NCBI RefSeq assembly: GCF_037782385.1
Contig: NZ_JBBEXD010000010.1
Coordinates: forward strand, 119,094 to 183,093
Direction of reading: 5' to 3'
Source of the DNA: Ascidiimonas meishanensis
GTDB lineage: Bacteria; Bacteroidota; Bacteroidia; Flavobacteriales; Flavobacteriaceae
Length of the DNA: 64,000 bases
Within the stretch, counting starts at the first letter, position 1, and each line of letters opens with the position of its first letter. A program made the translations under genes and the position numbers. Positions 27,936 through 36,340 of this stretch are shown one piece after another. The notes beneath the pieces are model-generated. The model ran no database searches. It saw nothing but the letters and a program-made list of their open reading frames with translations, and was not told the DNA's origin.

Positions 27936-28095
27936 GCCTACATTGGACTGGATGTTTTGTACAAACTCCAAAAAACAGGTTTAGGGCTAACAGACTGATC
28001 AAGGATCCGCTCGAAGCGGCTTGCTTTTACAATCTAAACTCACCCTTTTTAATTAATACTTGTTGAGTTTGTCAAAAAATTAAACCAATGTAGGC
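27936..28095 (-). ncRNA. ssrS: 6S RNA (flavobacterial type)
   Basis: The 160-base stretch is bounded by a perfect 11-bp closing stem (GCCTACATTGG / CCAATGTAGGC), has a large open middle and a terminal hairpin CCGCT-TCG-AGCGG, and on the minus strand ends at a run of seven T bases. Length, closed-stem/bubble layout and position just after zapA fit 6S RNA, a mimic of open promoter DNA that binds RNA polymerase. The Flavobacteria form is a known Rfam family (6S-Flavo). Identity inferred from layout, not a covariance-model hit. Confidence 0.75.
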
Positions 28096-28125
28096 AGTAA
28101 CTTTCTATTATTTTAAGAACGTCTA

Positions 28126-28416
28126 TTAACTAAGTTCATCTTGAAGAGTCTTGTCAAGCATAATCAACTTATGAATAACTTCTTCATTTATATTTTCACT
28201 TATAATACTTTTTTGTTCCACTTGAGAGGCATACTGAAGTGCACACATTGCGAGCACATCTTGTTTATCTCTAACAGCATAACTTTGCTCAAATTGTTTG
28301 ATAAGCGTCTCTATTTTCTTCGCCGCTTTTCTTATACCTTCCTCCTGATTAGGCTGTATTGTTAAAGGATACACCCTGTCAGCAATAGAAATTTTTATTT
28401 TGAGCTTTTCACTCAT
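28126..28416 (-). CDS. zapA: Cell division protein ZapA
   Basis: 96 residues. Seen: N-terminal KIKISIADRVYPLTIQPNQEEGIRKAAKKIETLIKQ, the ZapA domain that binds FtsZ, followed by a C-terminal coiled coil (LAMCALQYASQ, KLIMLDKTLQDEL). It cross-links FtsZ filaments. It is followed on the same strand by the 6S RNA and rny, and preceded by the coiled-coil gene with a ten-base gap. Confidence 0.93.
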   Translation of the reverse strand: MSEKLKIKISIADRVYPLTIQPNQEEGIRKAAKKIETLIKQFEQSYAVRDKQDVLAMCALQYASQVEQKSIISENINEEVIHKLIMLDKTLQDELS

Positions 28417-28426
28417 GCTTTATGAA

Positions 28427-28717
28427 TTATTCGGAAAGCTGAGCAATACATGCATCTATTTCCCGAATTAAAGTATTTATCTTAAGCTTAGCTTCTGTTT
28501 TGGTTTGGTTACTGCCAAGCATTGAATTTGCCATTTTGAGTGAATTATACTTTTCTTCCCATTCAGTAATCTTTTTTTCTTGATCCCTTATGGTTTTCTC
28601 AGATATTGCTAATTGATTGGTTAATTTAAGATTTGTTTGCTTTAACAGTCTGTATTTATGTAAAAGTTTACTTATCCTATTTTCCAATGAATCTACAATC
28701 TGTACTATAGTACTCAT
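28427..28717 (-). CDS. Small coiled-coil protein upstream of zapA
   Basis: 96 residues, almost all helical: VQIVDSLENRISKLLHKYRLLKQ, LTNQLAISEKTIRDQEKKI, then NTLIREIDACIAQL. Heptad-like hydrophobics suggest a dimeric coiled coil. ZapB-like in size and position, but no clear homology visible. Ten bases separate it from zapA, so the two likely function together in division. Confidence 0.75.
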   Translation of the reverse strand: MSTIVQIVDSLENRISKLLHKYRLLKQTNLKLTNQLAISEKTIRDQEKKITEWEEKYNSLKMANSMLGSNQTKTEAKLKINTLIREIDACIAQLSE

Positions 28718-28903
28718 ACAGCTTAAAATTCAATACGTGATCTACAAATGTAACACACCTCTGAATACTTCGCAATATTTTGTTAAAAAAATTGTTAACC
28801 AATCGCTTAAAAAAATCTTAGCCTTAAACCCAAGTCTTTTTGCCAATGGTGCTTCGTTGTTTTATTGCAATTAGTTATTTTAGCGGCTGAATGATTTATT
28901 TAT

Positions 28904-30595
28904 ATGCGGCAATTATTTGTATTCTTTTTTTTTGTTTCCCATTTTTTATTAGCGCAAAGCACCTATCCTAAAAATCTGTTTCGTTCACCTTTGGATGTGC
29001 CTGTTTACTTATCTGGCACCTTTGGCGAACTCAGATCTAACCACTTTCATTCTGGTATTGATATCAAAACACAACAAAGAGAAGGACTTCCCATTTATGC
29101 TATAGGTGATGGATATATTTCCAGAATAAAAATATCTCCTTGGGGCTTTGGAAAAGCGGTTTATATAACACACCCAAACGGAAATTATACATCTGTGTAT
29201 GCGCACTTACAAAAGCTAAACTCAGAATTACAAGAATACATTAAAAAATTACAATACGAGCAGAAATCGTATGCTGTAGAAATCTATCCCGAGGCTACTA
29301 CTTTTAAAGTAGCAAAAGGAACTATTATTGCCTATAGCGGTAATTCGGGCAGCAGTGGAGGACCGCATCTGCATTTTGAAATCCGTGATAGTTCACAACG
29401 GCCCATAAATCCGCTCCATTTTGGGATAGCTGTTAAAGATAAAATCGCCCCTACTGTTAATGCATTATTTGGCTATACTTTTGATCAAAAATCACACATA
29501 AATCAATCAAATCTTCCTATAAGAATTAATTTAAATGAAATCAAGCCTAATGAATTTCAAGCCGATAAAGTGATTGCCTCTGGGAAAATAGGTTTTGGAA
29601 TCAATACTTTTGACAGACAAGATGGCACCTATAATAAAAACGGAATCTATCGTGTTGAAATGAAAGTTAATGACATTCCTTATTTTAGTTATGATCTTGA
29701 AAAGTTTTCTTTTACTGAGACACGTTATATTAATGCACATATAGATTACAATTTTTATAAAACCAATAAAAATAGAATTCAGAAGATTTTTAAATGGCCA
29801 AAGAATCCGCTTAGCATTTATAGGCTAACTAAAAACGATGGTATTATAGTTCTTAAAGAAGGAGAAAATTACGATATAGAAATTAAAATTACAGATTTTG
29901 CTGGAAACAAAAGTGTGATAAAAATACCCGTTCAAGGAAAAAATTTGGAAATTAAAAGACCCACGGATGTTCTTATAACAGATCGATTTTTGAGATCTTC
30001 TATTGATAATATTTACGAATTAAATAAAGCATCAATATACTTTCCAGCCCATACTTTTTATGAAAATTTCTATATTGATTTAAAGGATTCAGATTCTTTA
30101 CTTCAAATACATCATCATAAAATACCTGTGCATAAGAAATATCAAATCAAGATGGATATTTCTGAGTATCCCGAAGCAGAAAAAAACAAATTATTTGTAG
30201 CCCATATTTCAGAAGAAGGAGATCTTTACTATGAGTCTACTAAACGAAAAGGAAATCAGCTAATTGCAAAAACCAGAAGCTTAGGAAACTTTAAGATAGC
30301 AAAAGATACTACTCCTCCTGTGGTTAAATCTTTTAATTATAAAGAAGGCAAATGGCTTTCCAATTATAGATATTTAAAAATTCGTATTTATGATGATTTA
30401 AGCGGAATTGACACTTTTAAAGCAACACTTAACAATCAATGGATTTTAATGGAATACGATCCAAAAACAAAGTTACTTGTATACGACTTTGAAGATCTTA
30501 ATTTTAAAGAAACAAAACATTATTTAAAACTTATAGTTACAGATAATGTGGGAAATAATACTACATTTACAAGTACTTTTTATAAAAAGAAATAA
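28904..30595 (+). CDS. M23 family metallopeptidase, long exported form
   Basis: 563 residues. Signal peptide (1-18), then an M23/LytM domain (about 25-175) with FRSNHFHSGIDIKTQQREG supplying His/Asp and SGGPHLHFEIRD the HxH, then about 390 residues of beta-rich C-terminal domains (KIAPTVNALFG, ITDFAGNKS, DDLSGIDTFKATLNNQWI) that may bind cell wall or partners. Exported peptidoglycan endopeptidase inferred. It may be co-transcribed with the TonB receptor ten bases downstream. Confidence 0.9.
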   Translation: MRQLFVFFFFVSHFLLAQSTYPKNLFRSPLDVPVYLSGTFGELRSNHFHSGIDIKTQQREGLPIYAIGDGYISRIKISPWGFGKAVYITHPNGNYTSVYAHLQKLNSELQEYIKKLQYEQKSYAVEIYPEATTFKVAKGTIIAYSGNSGSSGGPHLHFEIRDSSQRPINPLHFGIAVKDKIAPTVNALFGYTFDQKSHINQSNLPIRINLNEIKPNEFQADKVIASGKIGFGINTFDRQDGTYNKNGIYRVEMKVNDIPYFSYDLEKFSFTETRYINAHIDYNFYKTNKNRIQKIFKWPKNPLSIYRLTKNDGIIVLKEGENYDIEIKITDFAGNKSVIKIPVQGKNLEIKRPTDVLITDRFLRSSIDNIYELNKASIYFPAHTFYENFYIDLKDSDSLLQIHHHKIPVHKKYQIKMDISEYPEAEKNKLFVAHISEEGDLYYESTKRKGNQLIAKTRSLGNFKIAKDTTPPVVKSFNYKEGKWLSNYRYLKIRIYDDLSGIDTFKATLNNQWILMEYDPKTKLLVYDFEDLNFKETKHYLKLIVTDNVGNNTTFTSTFYKKK

Positions 30596-30604
30596 TTTAT
30601 CATT

Positions 30605-33070
30605 TTGAATATCCGTTATTTTCTATTTTCAGTTGTCTTTTCTCTCTTTTGCTTTATGGCTATTGCACAGACAGCAACCGTTAGAGGAGTAATCCTTGAT
30701 GAAAACAATACTCCATTACCAAGCGTAAATATCTCTTTTGAAAATACAGGCACACAAACCAATGAAAACGGCTTTTATACAATAACCATACCTTCAAATA
30801 AAACAGTAAAACTAGAATTTACTCATCTCGCTCATAAAAACGTACTACTCACTCTTAAGTTAGATAGTGGTGAAGATTTTGAGTTCAATCCTATCTTAAA
30901 GGTAAATGTATCTCAAATGGATGAAGTTACGGTTACTAATTCTGGGAGAAAGGCAGTAGAGGGTATTACAAATATTTCTCCTGAAGCTATTAGACGAATT
31001 CCAGGGGCAAATGCGGGGGTAGAAAACATCTTAAAGTCACTGCCTGGTGTAAATGCTAATAACGAGTTAAGTACTCAATATTCCGTTCGTGGAGGTAATT
31101 TTGATGAAAATTTGGTTTATGTAAATGAAATTCAGGTTTACAGACCATTTTTGGTTCGTTCAGGTCAGCAAGAAGGTTTTAGCTTTGTCAATTCTGATAT
31201 GACCCAAAATGTTGCTTTTTCTGCAGGTGGCTTTCAAGCTAAATATGGAGATAGAATGTCTTCTGTATTAGATGTTACCTATAAAACACCTGTTTCTTTT
31301 GGTGCTTCAGTAAACGCAAGTTTACTTGGGGTTACCGCCTCTGTTGAAACCAGATCTGGAAATGGAAAATTAGCCACTATCAATAGTGTTAGGTATAGAA
31401 ATAATGCGCTCTTTGTAAATAATAGAGAAACCAGAGCAGACTTTACTCCTATCTTTGCAGACATTCAATCTTATATTACCTACAAAATATCTTCAAAACT
31501 TCATCTAAATTTTTTAGGATATTTTGGTTTGAACGATTATCAGTTCAGGCCACAAACTCGCCAAACTAATTTCGGAACAGTTTCAGAACCAAGAGCTTTG
31601 TTAGTCTTTTATGAAGGACAGGAGAAAGACAGATACTTTACGAGTATGGGAGCCTTTAAAGCGAACTATTTTGTAAATGAGAATCTGACACTCAAACTTA
31701 TTGGTGCCGCATACCATGCAACAGAAGAAGAATATTTTGATATTCTTGCAAGATACCGTCTGGGTAGTGTTAATAGTAACATTGGTGATGAAGACTTGGG
31801 AGAGGTATCCTTCTCAGGGGGTGCTGGTTCACAGTTTTCTCATGCACGAAACGATCTTGATGCATTAATAATAAATATTGAGCAAAAAGGAAGTTATAGA
31901 AAGAATGAAGATCTTATAGAATGGGGAATTAAATATACTCATGAAGATATTAGAGATCGTCTTAGAGAATTCCAGATCATTGATTCCGCAGGATTTTCTA
32001 TTCGCCCACCATTTGAAGAATTTGACAACGACCAACCTTATGAACCCTTTGATGTACCTCTGGAAGCATTTGAGAGCATAAGAGCTACAAATTTTGTGAA
32101 AACAAATCGTTTTTCTGGTTATCTGCAATGGAGTAGAAGAGATTTTTGGGGAAAACACGAAGTTTGGATGAATGCAGGCATTAGAGGGCATCATTGGACC
32201 GTAAACCCTGAAAACACACAAAGTGTTTCTCAAACTGTAGTTAGCCCAAGAGCTCAATTTGCTATTAAACCAGACTGGAAAGCAGATATGCTATTTAGAC
32301 TTTCTGGTGGATTTTATTACCAACCTCCTTTTTATAGAGAATTAAGAGATTCTACTGGAAGTGTAAATCCTTCGGTAAAAGCACAGCGCTCTATTCATCT
32401 CGTAGCGGGAAATGAGTTTAGTTTTAAAATGTGGGATCGCCCTTTTAAACTTACCTCTGAAGCCTACTATAAAAGCATGACCGATGTAAATACTTATACG
32501 CTTGAAAATGTAAGAATTCGGTATCGTGCAAATAACAATGCAGAAGCGTATGCATACGGATTAGATTTAAGACTAAATGGCGAATTTGTGCCGGGTACTG
32601 AGTCTTGGATTAGTTTAGGATATCTCAAAACCGAAGAAAATATTAATGATCGTGGCTATATTGCTAGACCTACTGATCAACGCTTAAAATTTGCTATCTT
32701 ATTTCAAGATTATGTACCTAATATACCCGATCTAAAAATGTATCTTAATCTGGTTTATAATACTGGGGTTCCTTCTGGGGTTCCAGGTTTTGCAGATCCG
32801 TATGATTTTCAAAACCGACTCAGGGATTATAGAAGAGCAGACTTAGGTGTTTCTTATGTACTTGCAGATCAAAATAAGCAATTTGGGAAAGGCCACTGGT
32901 TACATAAGTTCAAAGAGCTTAATGTAGGCATAGAAATATTTAATATTTTTGACAATCAAAATACCATAACTAGCACTTTTGTAAGAGATGTACAGTCTGG
33001 CAATCAATTTGGAATACCTAATTTCCTTACAGGACGTGTTTTTAATGTAAAACTCGGAATGAGATTCTAA
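30605..33070 (+). CDS. TonB-dependent receptor with carboxypeptidase-like N-domain
   Basis: 821 residues. Seen: signal peptide, carboxypeptidase-like regulatory domain (about 25-105; TVRGVILDENNTPLPSVNISFENTGT), plug (about 115-225; SPEAIRRIPGANAGVENILKSLPGV, YSVRGGNFDENLVYVNEI), then a beta barrel ending in NVKLGMRF with terminal Phe. Outer-membrane uptake; no SusD partner is adjacent, so substrate not assigned. No ATG exists upstream in frame (a stop at 30593), so a TTG start at 30605 is required. Confidence 0.93.
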   Translation: MNIRYFLFSVVFSLFCFMAIAQTATVRGVILDENNTPLPSVNISFENTGTQTNENGFYTITIPSNKTVKLEFTHLAHKNVLLTLKLDSGEDFEFNPILKVNVSQMDEVTVTNSGRKAVEGITNISPEAIRRIPGANAGVENILKSLPGVNANNELSTQYSVRGGNFDENLVYVNEIQVYRPFLVRSGQQEGFSFVNSDMTQNVAFSAGGFQAKYGDRMSSVLDVTYKTPVSFGASVNASLLGVTASVETRSGNGKLATINSVRYRNNALFVNNRETRADFTPIFADIQSYITYKISSKLHLNFLGYFGLNDYQFRPQTRQTNFGTVSEPRALLVFYEGQEKDRYFTSMGAFKANYFVNENLTLKLIGAAYHATEEEYFDILARYRLGSVNSNIGDEDLGEVSFSGGAGSQFSHARNDLDALIINIEQKGSYRKNEDLIEWGIKYTHEDIRDRLREFQIIDSAGFSIRPPFEEFDNDQPYEPFDVPLEAFESIRATNFVKTNRFSGYLQWSRRDFWGKHEVWMNAGIRGHHWTVNPENTQSVSQTVVSPRAQFAIKPDWKADMLFRLSGGFYYQPPFYRELRDSTGSVNPSVKAQRSIHLVAGNEFSFKMWDRPFKLTSEAYYKSMTDVNTYTLENVRIRYRANNNAEAYAYGLDLRLNGEFVPGTESWISLGYLKTEENINDRGYIARPTDQRLKFAILFQDYVPNIPDLKMYLNLVYNTGVPSGVPGFADPYDFQNRLRDYRRADLGVSYVLADQNKQFGKGHWLHKFKELNVGIEIFNIFDNQNTITSTFVRDVQSGNQFGIPNFLTGRVFNVKLGMRF

Positions 33071-33721
33071 ATGAAAAAAATTATTTACTTTCTATTTTTA
33101 CTTATCACCTCAAGCGTTTATTCACAAAAAACAATTTACGAGAGCGTTCATTTTGAAAAATTAAGCAAAGAGCATAAGTTAATTGCCATTATTCCATTTA
33201 TCGCTACATTGGAATTGGATAATGAAGAATATAACGTTTCTCGTGAGGAGCTTAAATCGCTAGAAAAACAGGAAGGTTTAGCTGTTCAAAATGCGCTTGA
33301 AAGTTATTTTTTAAAGCGAAAAAATAAAAAAAAGTTTCAAGTTGAGTTTCAAGATGTTCAAAACACCAATGCTATTCTAGGAAGAAATAATATTACTTTA
33401 GATAATATTGATATATACACCACTCAAGAGCTTTGCGAAATTTTAAAAGTAGATGCACTTGTGAGTGGAAATTTGACATTAAGCACTCTGATTTCCAAAG
33501 GAGTACCCGAAGTTGATTTTATTTCCATTATTCTCGGTAAATCGGATTTTGGCAGAATTGCAGTAAAAATAAGTGATGGAGGTAGTGGAAAACTGCTATG
33601 GAAATACGAAAAAATAATCAATCGTAAATCAGGTAAAAATACCCAATCTATTATTGATATAATGATGAAAACCGCGGCGAGAAAATTTCCTTACGACAAA
33701 GAAAAAAAGAAAAAGAATTAA
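33071..33721 (+). CDS. Exported protein of unknown function, TonB receptor operon
   Basis: 216 residues, signal peptide (IIYFLFLLITSSVYSQ, 1-19). The mature part starts with KLIAIIPFIATLEL and has LCEILKVDALVSGNLTLSTL and GSGKLLWKYEKI, similar in pattern to CsgG/DUF799-type periplasmic folds, but this is a weak resemblance. The ATG directly follows the receptor stop codon, so they are one operon, and its function is probably tied to the receptor. The 3' end overlaps the convergent cysteine desulfurase stop by four bases. Confidence 0.75.
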   Translation: MKKIIYFLFLLITSSVYSQKTIYESVHFEKLSKEHKLIAIIPFIATLELDNEEYNVSREELKSLEKQEGLAVQNALESYFLKRKNKKKFQVEFQDVQNTNAILGRNNITLDNIDIYTTQELCEILKVDALVSGNLTLSTLISKGVPEVDFISIILGKSDFGRIAVKISDGGSGKLLWKYEKIINRKSGKNTQSIIDIMMKTAARKFPYDKEKKKKN

Positions 33722-34866
33722 TCTTCCAGATATGATTTTAATACTTCTATAGTATAATCTATTTCTTCTTTGGTATTAAACTTAGAAAAGGAAAACCGAA
33801 TGGAAGGATATTTAAGTTTCTCCGCAGGTAAAATAGCTTGTAAAACATGAGACCCTTGATTACTTCCTGATTGACATGCGCTTCCTTTAGAGCAAGCAAT
33901 ACCTTTAAGATCCATTTGAAACAAAAGTAATTGCGCCTTAGCCTCATCCATAGGAATACCCACATTAATTAATGTGTACGTGCTCATATTAGAATCCTCA
34001 CAACTTCCATTAAAAAACACATCTGGTAAATTGCTTTTTAATTTCTGTATGAAATATTCCTTGAGTGTATTCACATACGTGCGTTCTTCATCCAGATATT
34101 TATATGCTAATATCAAAGCCTCTTCCATACCCGCGATATTATGAGAAGACTCTGTTCCAGCTCTATACCCTCGCTCTTGTTCCCCGCCAAAAATTAGTGG
34201 TTTTAAACCCGTGTTTTTTCTAATAAACACAAAGCCAATTCCTTTTGGCCCATGAAATTTATGCGCAGCAGCAGATAGAAAATCTACTTTCGTTTTTTGT
34301 ACATCCCATTCCCAATGTCCTATAGACTGTACCGCATCTGAGTGAAACAAAGCGTCATTTTCCTTACAGATATCAGCTACGTGGTCTATATCAATTCGGT
34401 TTCCAATTTCATTATTCACATGCATTAATGTGACCAGTTTCTTTGAATTATCTGCCTTTAACAACCATTCCAAATGTTCATTATTTGGCGTGCCATCAGG
34501 ATCAAGCACTACATATTTAAGTTGAATATTATACTCCTTTTCCAATTGCACTGCCGTATGTAATATAGCATGGTGCTCTACTTTTGAAGTAATTATAGTA
34601 GTCACCGCCAAATCCCTAACGGCACTTCTTAGAATCATGTTATCAGCCTCTGTTCCTCCTGAAGTAAAAATAATTTCCGAAGGATGAGCTCCCATTTGCT
34701 GTGCAATGGTTTTACGAGCTTTTTCAATTCGGGTTTTTGAAGTTCTTCCAAAACTATGGGTAGAGGAAGGATTTCCGTAACATTCTGAAAGTACTTCTTT
34801 CATCTTGTCTACTACCTCATCTCTCAGGCAGGTGGTAGCGGCATTGTCAAAATATACTTTTTTCAT
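33718..34866 (-). CDS. Cysteine desulfurase, NifS/IscS family
   Basis: 382 residues from the ATG at 34866, which follows a -7 element by six bases. PLP lysine in AAAHKFHGPKGIGF; catalytic Cys in the flexible loop GSACQSGSNQGSHVLQ; N-terminal VYFDNAATT. It removes sulfur from cysteine for Fe-S or thio-modified tRNA synthesis. No isc or suf genes adjoin it. ATG at 34875 is rejected because it would lie within the promoter spacer. Confidence 0.94.
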   Translation of the reverse strand: MKKVYFDNAATTCLRDEVVDKMKEVLSECYGNPSSTHSFGRTSKTRIEKARKTIAQQMGAHPSEIIFTSGGTEADNMILRSAVRDLAVTTIITSKVEHHAILHTAVQLEKEYNIQLKYVVLDPDGTPNNEHLEWLLKADNSKKLVTLMHVNNEIGNRIDIDHVADICKENDALFHSDAVQSIGHWEWDVQKTKVDFLSAAAHKFHGPKGIGFVFIRKNTGLKPLIFGGEQERGYRAGTESSHNIAGMEEALILAYKYLDEERTYVNTLKEYFIQKLKSNLPDVFFNGSCEDSNMSTYTLINVGIPMDEAKAQLLLFQMDLKGIACSKGSACQSGSNQGSHVLQAILPAEKLKYPSIRFSFSKFNTKEEIDYTIEVLKSYLED

Positions 34867-34872
34867 AAGCAG

Positions 34873-34880
34873 CAAAATTA
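34873..34880 (-). promoter_or_regulatory. TAnnTTTG -7 element before cysteine desulfurase
   Basis: Minus-strand TAATTTTG, six bases before the start codon, leaving no leader. Confidence 0.55.
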
Positions 34881-34959
34881 GTTGAAATAAAATTATTTTC
34901 TATAGGATTTTTAGAACAAAGCATCATTTGCCGTACTTTTGTTAAGGTAAATTTAAAGG

Positions 34960-35466
34960 ATGAAAAGAATTTTTATAATTTTCGCATTAATAGTCTTGAC
35001 AAGTGCATGTAGTGATGGCGATTTACAAGTTGAAACTATAGATTTCACCTCCATCTCTATTGACTCCTGTTCTGGGGATACTTCACTCTATTTTAAAATT
35101 AGTGGTGATGAAGCCATCATACTTGAAGCCGCCGAAAATTTGATTATCAATGAAGTTACAGATACAGAAGATCCTCGCAGTAGTGCGATTCCAGGAAACT
35201 CTCAGTTTTCGTATCGGTTTTTCTCCGACAATGTGAACAATGCTTATTTTTGTAGCTCGTTACCTCCCGCTACCCCTGTTGTTAATGATGAATTAGAAGC
35301 CACTGCGGGTACCGTTTTTGTCACTACCGTGGAGATCACTGAAAATGAAATTACCCGCTATGAACATACCATTAACATTGAAGGTTTAGTATTACTTAAT
35401 AGTAACGGGGAACGTATTATTGATACTGATTTTGAATTTGGCACAATTACCACTACTACTGATTAA
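34960..35466 (+). CDS. Lipoprotein of unknown function
   Basis: 168 residues with a lipoprotein signal (IIFALIVLTSACSD, lipobox TSAC). The rest is acidic, beta-rich, with no family I can name. A promoter element TACTTTTG lies at 34934-34941 and AAAGG just before the ATG. The 3' end overlaps the convergent Smr gene stop by four bases. Inferred outer-membrane or periplasmic anchoring. Confidence 0.75.
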   Translation: MKRIFIIFALIVLTSACSDGDLQVETIDFTSISIDSCSGDTSLYFKISGDEAIILEAAENLIINEVTDTEDPRSSAIPGNSQFSYRFFSDNVNNAYFCSSLPPATPVVNDELEATAGTVFVTTVEITENEITRYEHTINIEGLVLLNSNGERIIDTDFEFGTITTTTD

Positions 35467-36008
35467 GGATTTTGATATATATACACTTCCGTAGCTCCTA
35501 AACCATATTTTTGATAATCAGCATCATAATAGCTTACATTCTCATAGCGCTTAAAGAGATATTCTAACTCAGTTTTTAAAATTCCTTGCCCTACTCCATG
35601 AATAAAAACTACTTTTTGAATACGTTTACTCATGGCAAACTCTAATTGTCTTTTTGCGGTATCCAGTTGAATTGTCAACATATCGTAATTACTCATTCCG
35701 CGGGTACTATTGGTAAGCTCATGAATATGCAAATCTACTTCCATTCTTGGAGCATTGCGATCTTTTACTTTTAATCTGCTTGCCCTTGTTTTTTTTGGAG
35801 CCTCCTTTTCTGATAGCACCTTGAAAACTTCATAATTACTTACCTTTAACGTATCTTCATTTTCAATTTTTATCAATTCTTTTATAGGTAGTTCCAGTTT
35901 AAAACCTTCCTCGGTTTCTACCAGAGCATCCAAATCATTAACCGATATAACAATCCCTTTTAAAGCATCATCTATCGTTTCCACTCTATCACCTTTTTGT
36001 AAACTCAT
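35463..36008 (-). CDS. Smr-domain protein (DUF2027-like)
   Basis: 181 residues. An N-terminal beta domain (KGDRVETIDDALKGIVIS) precedes a Smr domain (about 90-178) with DLHIHEL and VFIHGVGQGILKTELEYL, as in MutS2 C-termini; Smr domains have endonuclease activity. The gap of six bases from the upstream 85-residue membrane gene suggests co-transcription. The role in this organism is not known. Confidence 0.88.
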   Translation of the reverse strand: MSLQKGDRVETIDDALKGIVISVNDLDALVETEEGFKLELPIKELIKIENEDTLKVSNYEVFKVLSEKEAPKKTRASRLKVKDRNAPRMEVDLHIHELTNSTRGMSNYDMLTIQLDTAKRQLEFAMSKRIQKVVFIHGVGQGILKTELEYLFKRYENVSYYDADYQKYGLGATEVYIYQNP

Positions 36009-36014
36009 ACTTCT

Positions 36015-36272
36015 TTACTCTTCTTTTTTTAAGGGGTCCTCTTCTTCATAAAACTCATAGGGTGCTTTATCATTCTTTGGATGCGGATTATCACTTACCC
36101 ATGAGGTAGTAGATTTGTAAAGACCAAACATTAATAAGGCGAAACCAAAGATGGTAATATAGGATGTATATTGCTCATCCCAACTATCAGCCGAAAAAAG
36201 TACCAGTGCTCCTATAACAATACTAAGAAAATACATTAGTTTGGCGGGATTTTTTTCCGATGATCGATTCAT
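36015..36272 (-). CDS. Small membrane protein
   Basis: 85 residues with two hydrophobic helices (LMYFLSIVIGALVLFS, ITIFGFALLMFGLY) and a Lys/Glu-rich C-terminus (YEFYEEEDPLKKEE). Unknown function. Spaced six bases from the Smr gene, and divergent from the T9SS gene at 36341. Confidence 0.75.
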   Translation of the reverse strand: MNRSSEKNPAKLMYFLSIVIGALVLFSADSWDEQYTSYITIFGFALLMFGLYKSTTSWVSDNPHPKNDKAPYEFYEEEDPLKKEE

Positions 36273-36340
36273 ATTATAATGTTAACATTAAATTTGTATT
36301 TTTACAAAATTAAGAGAATTGAATTTAACCTTATTCAACC

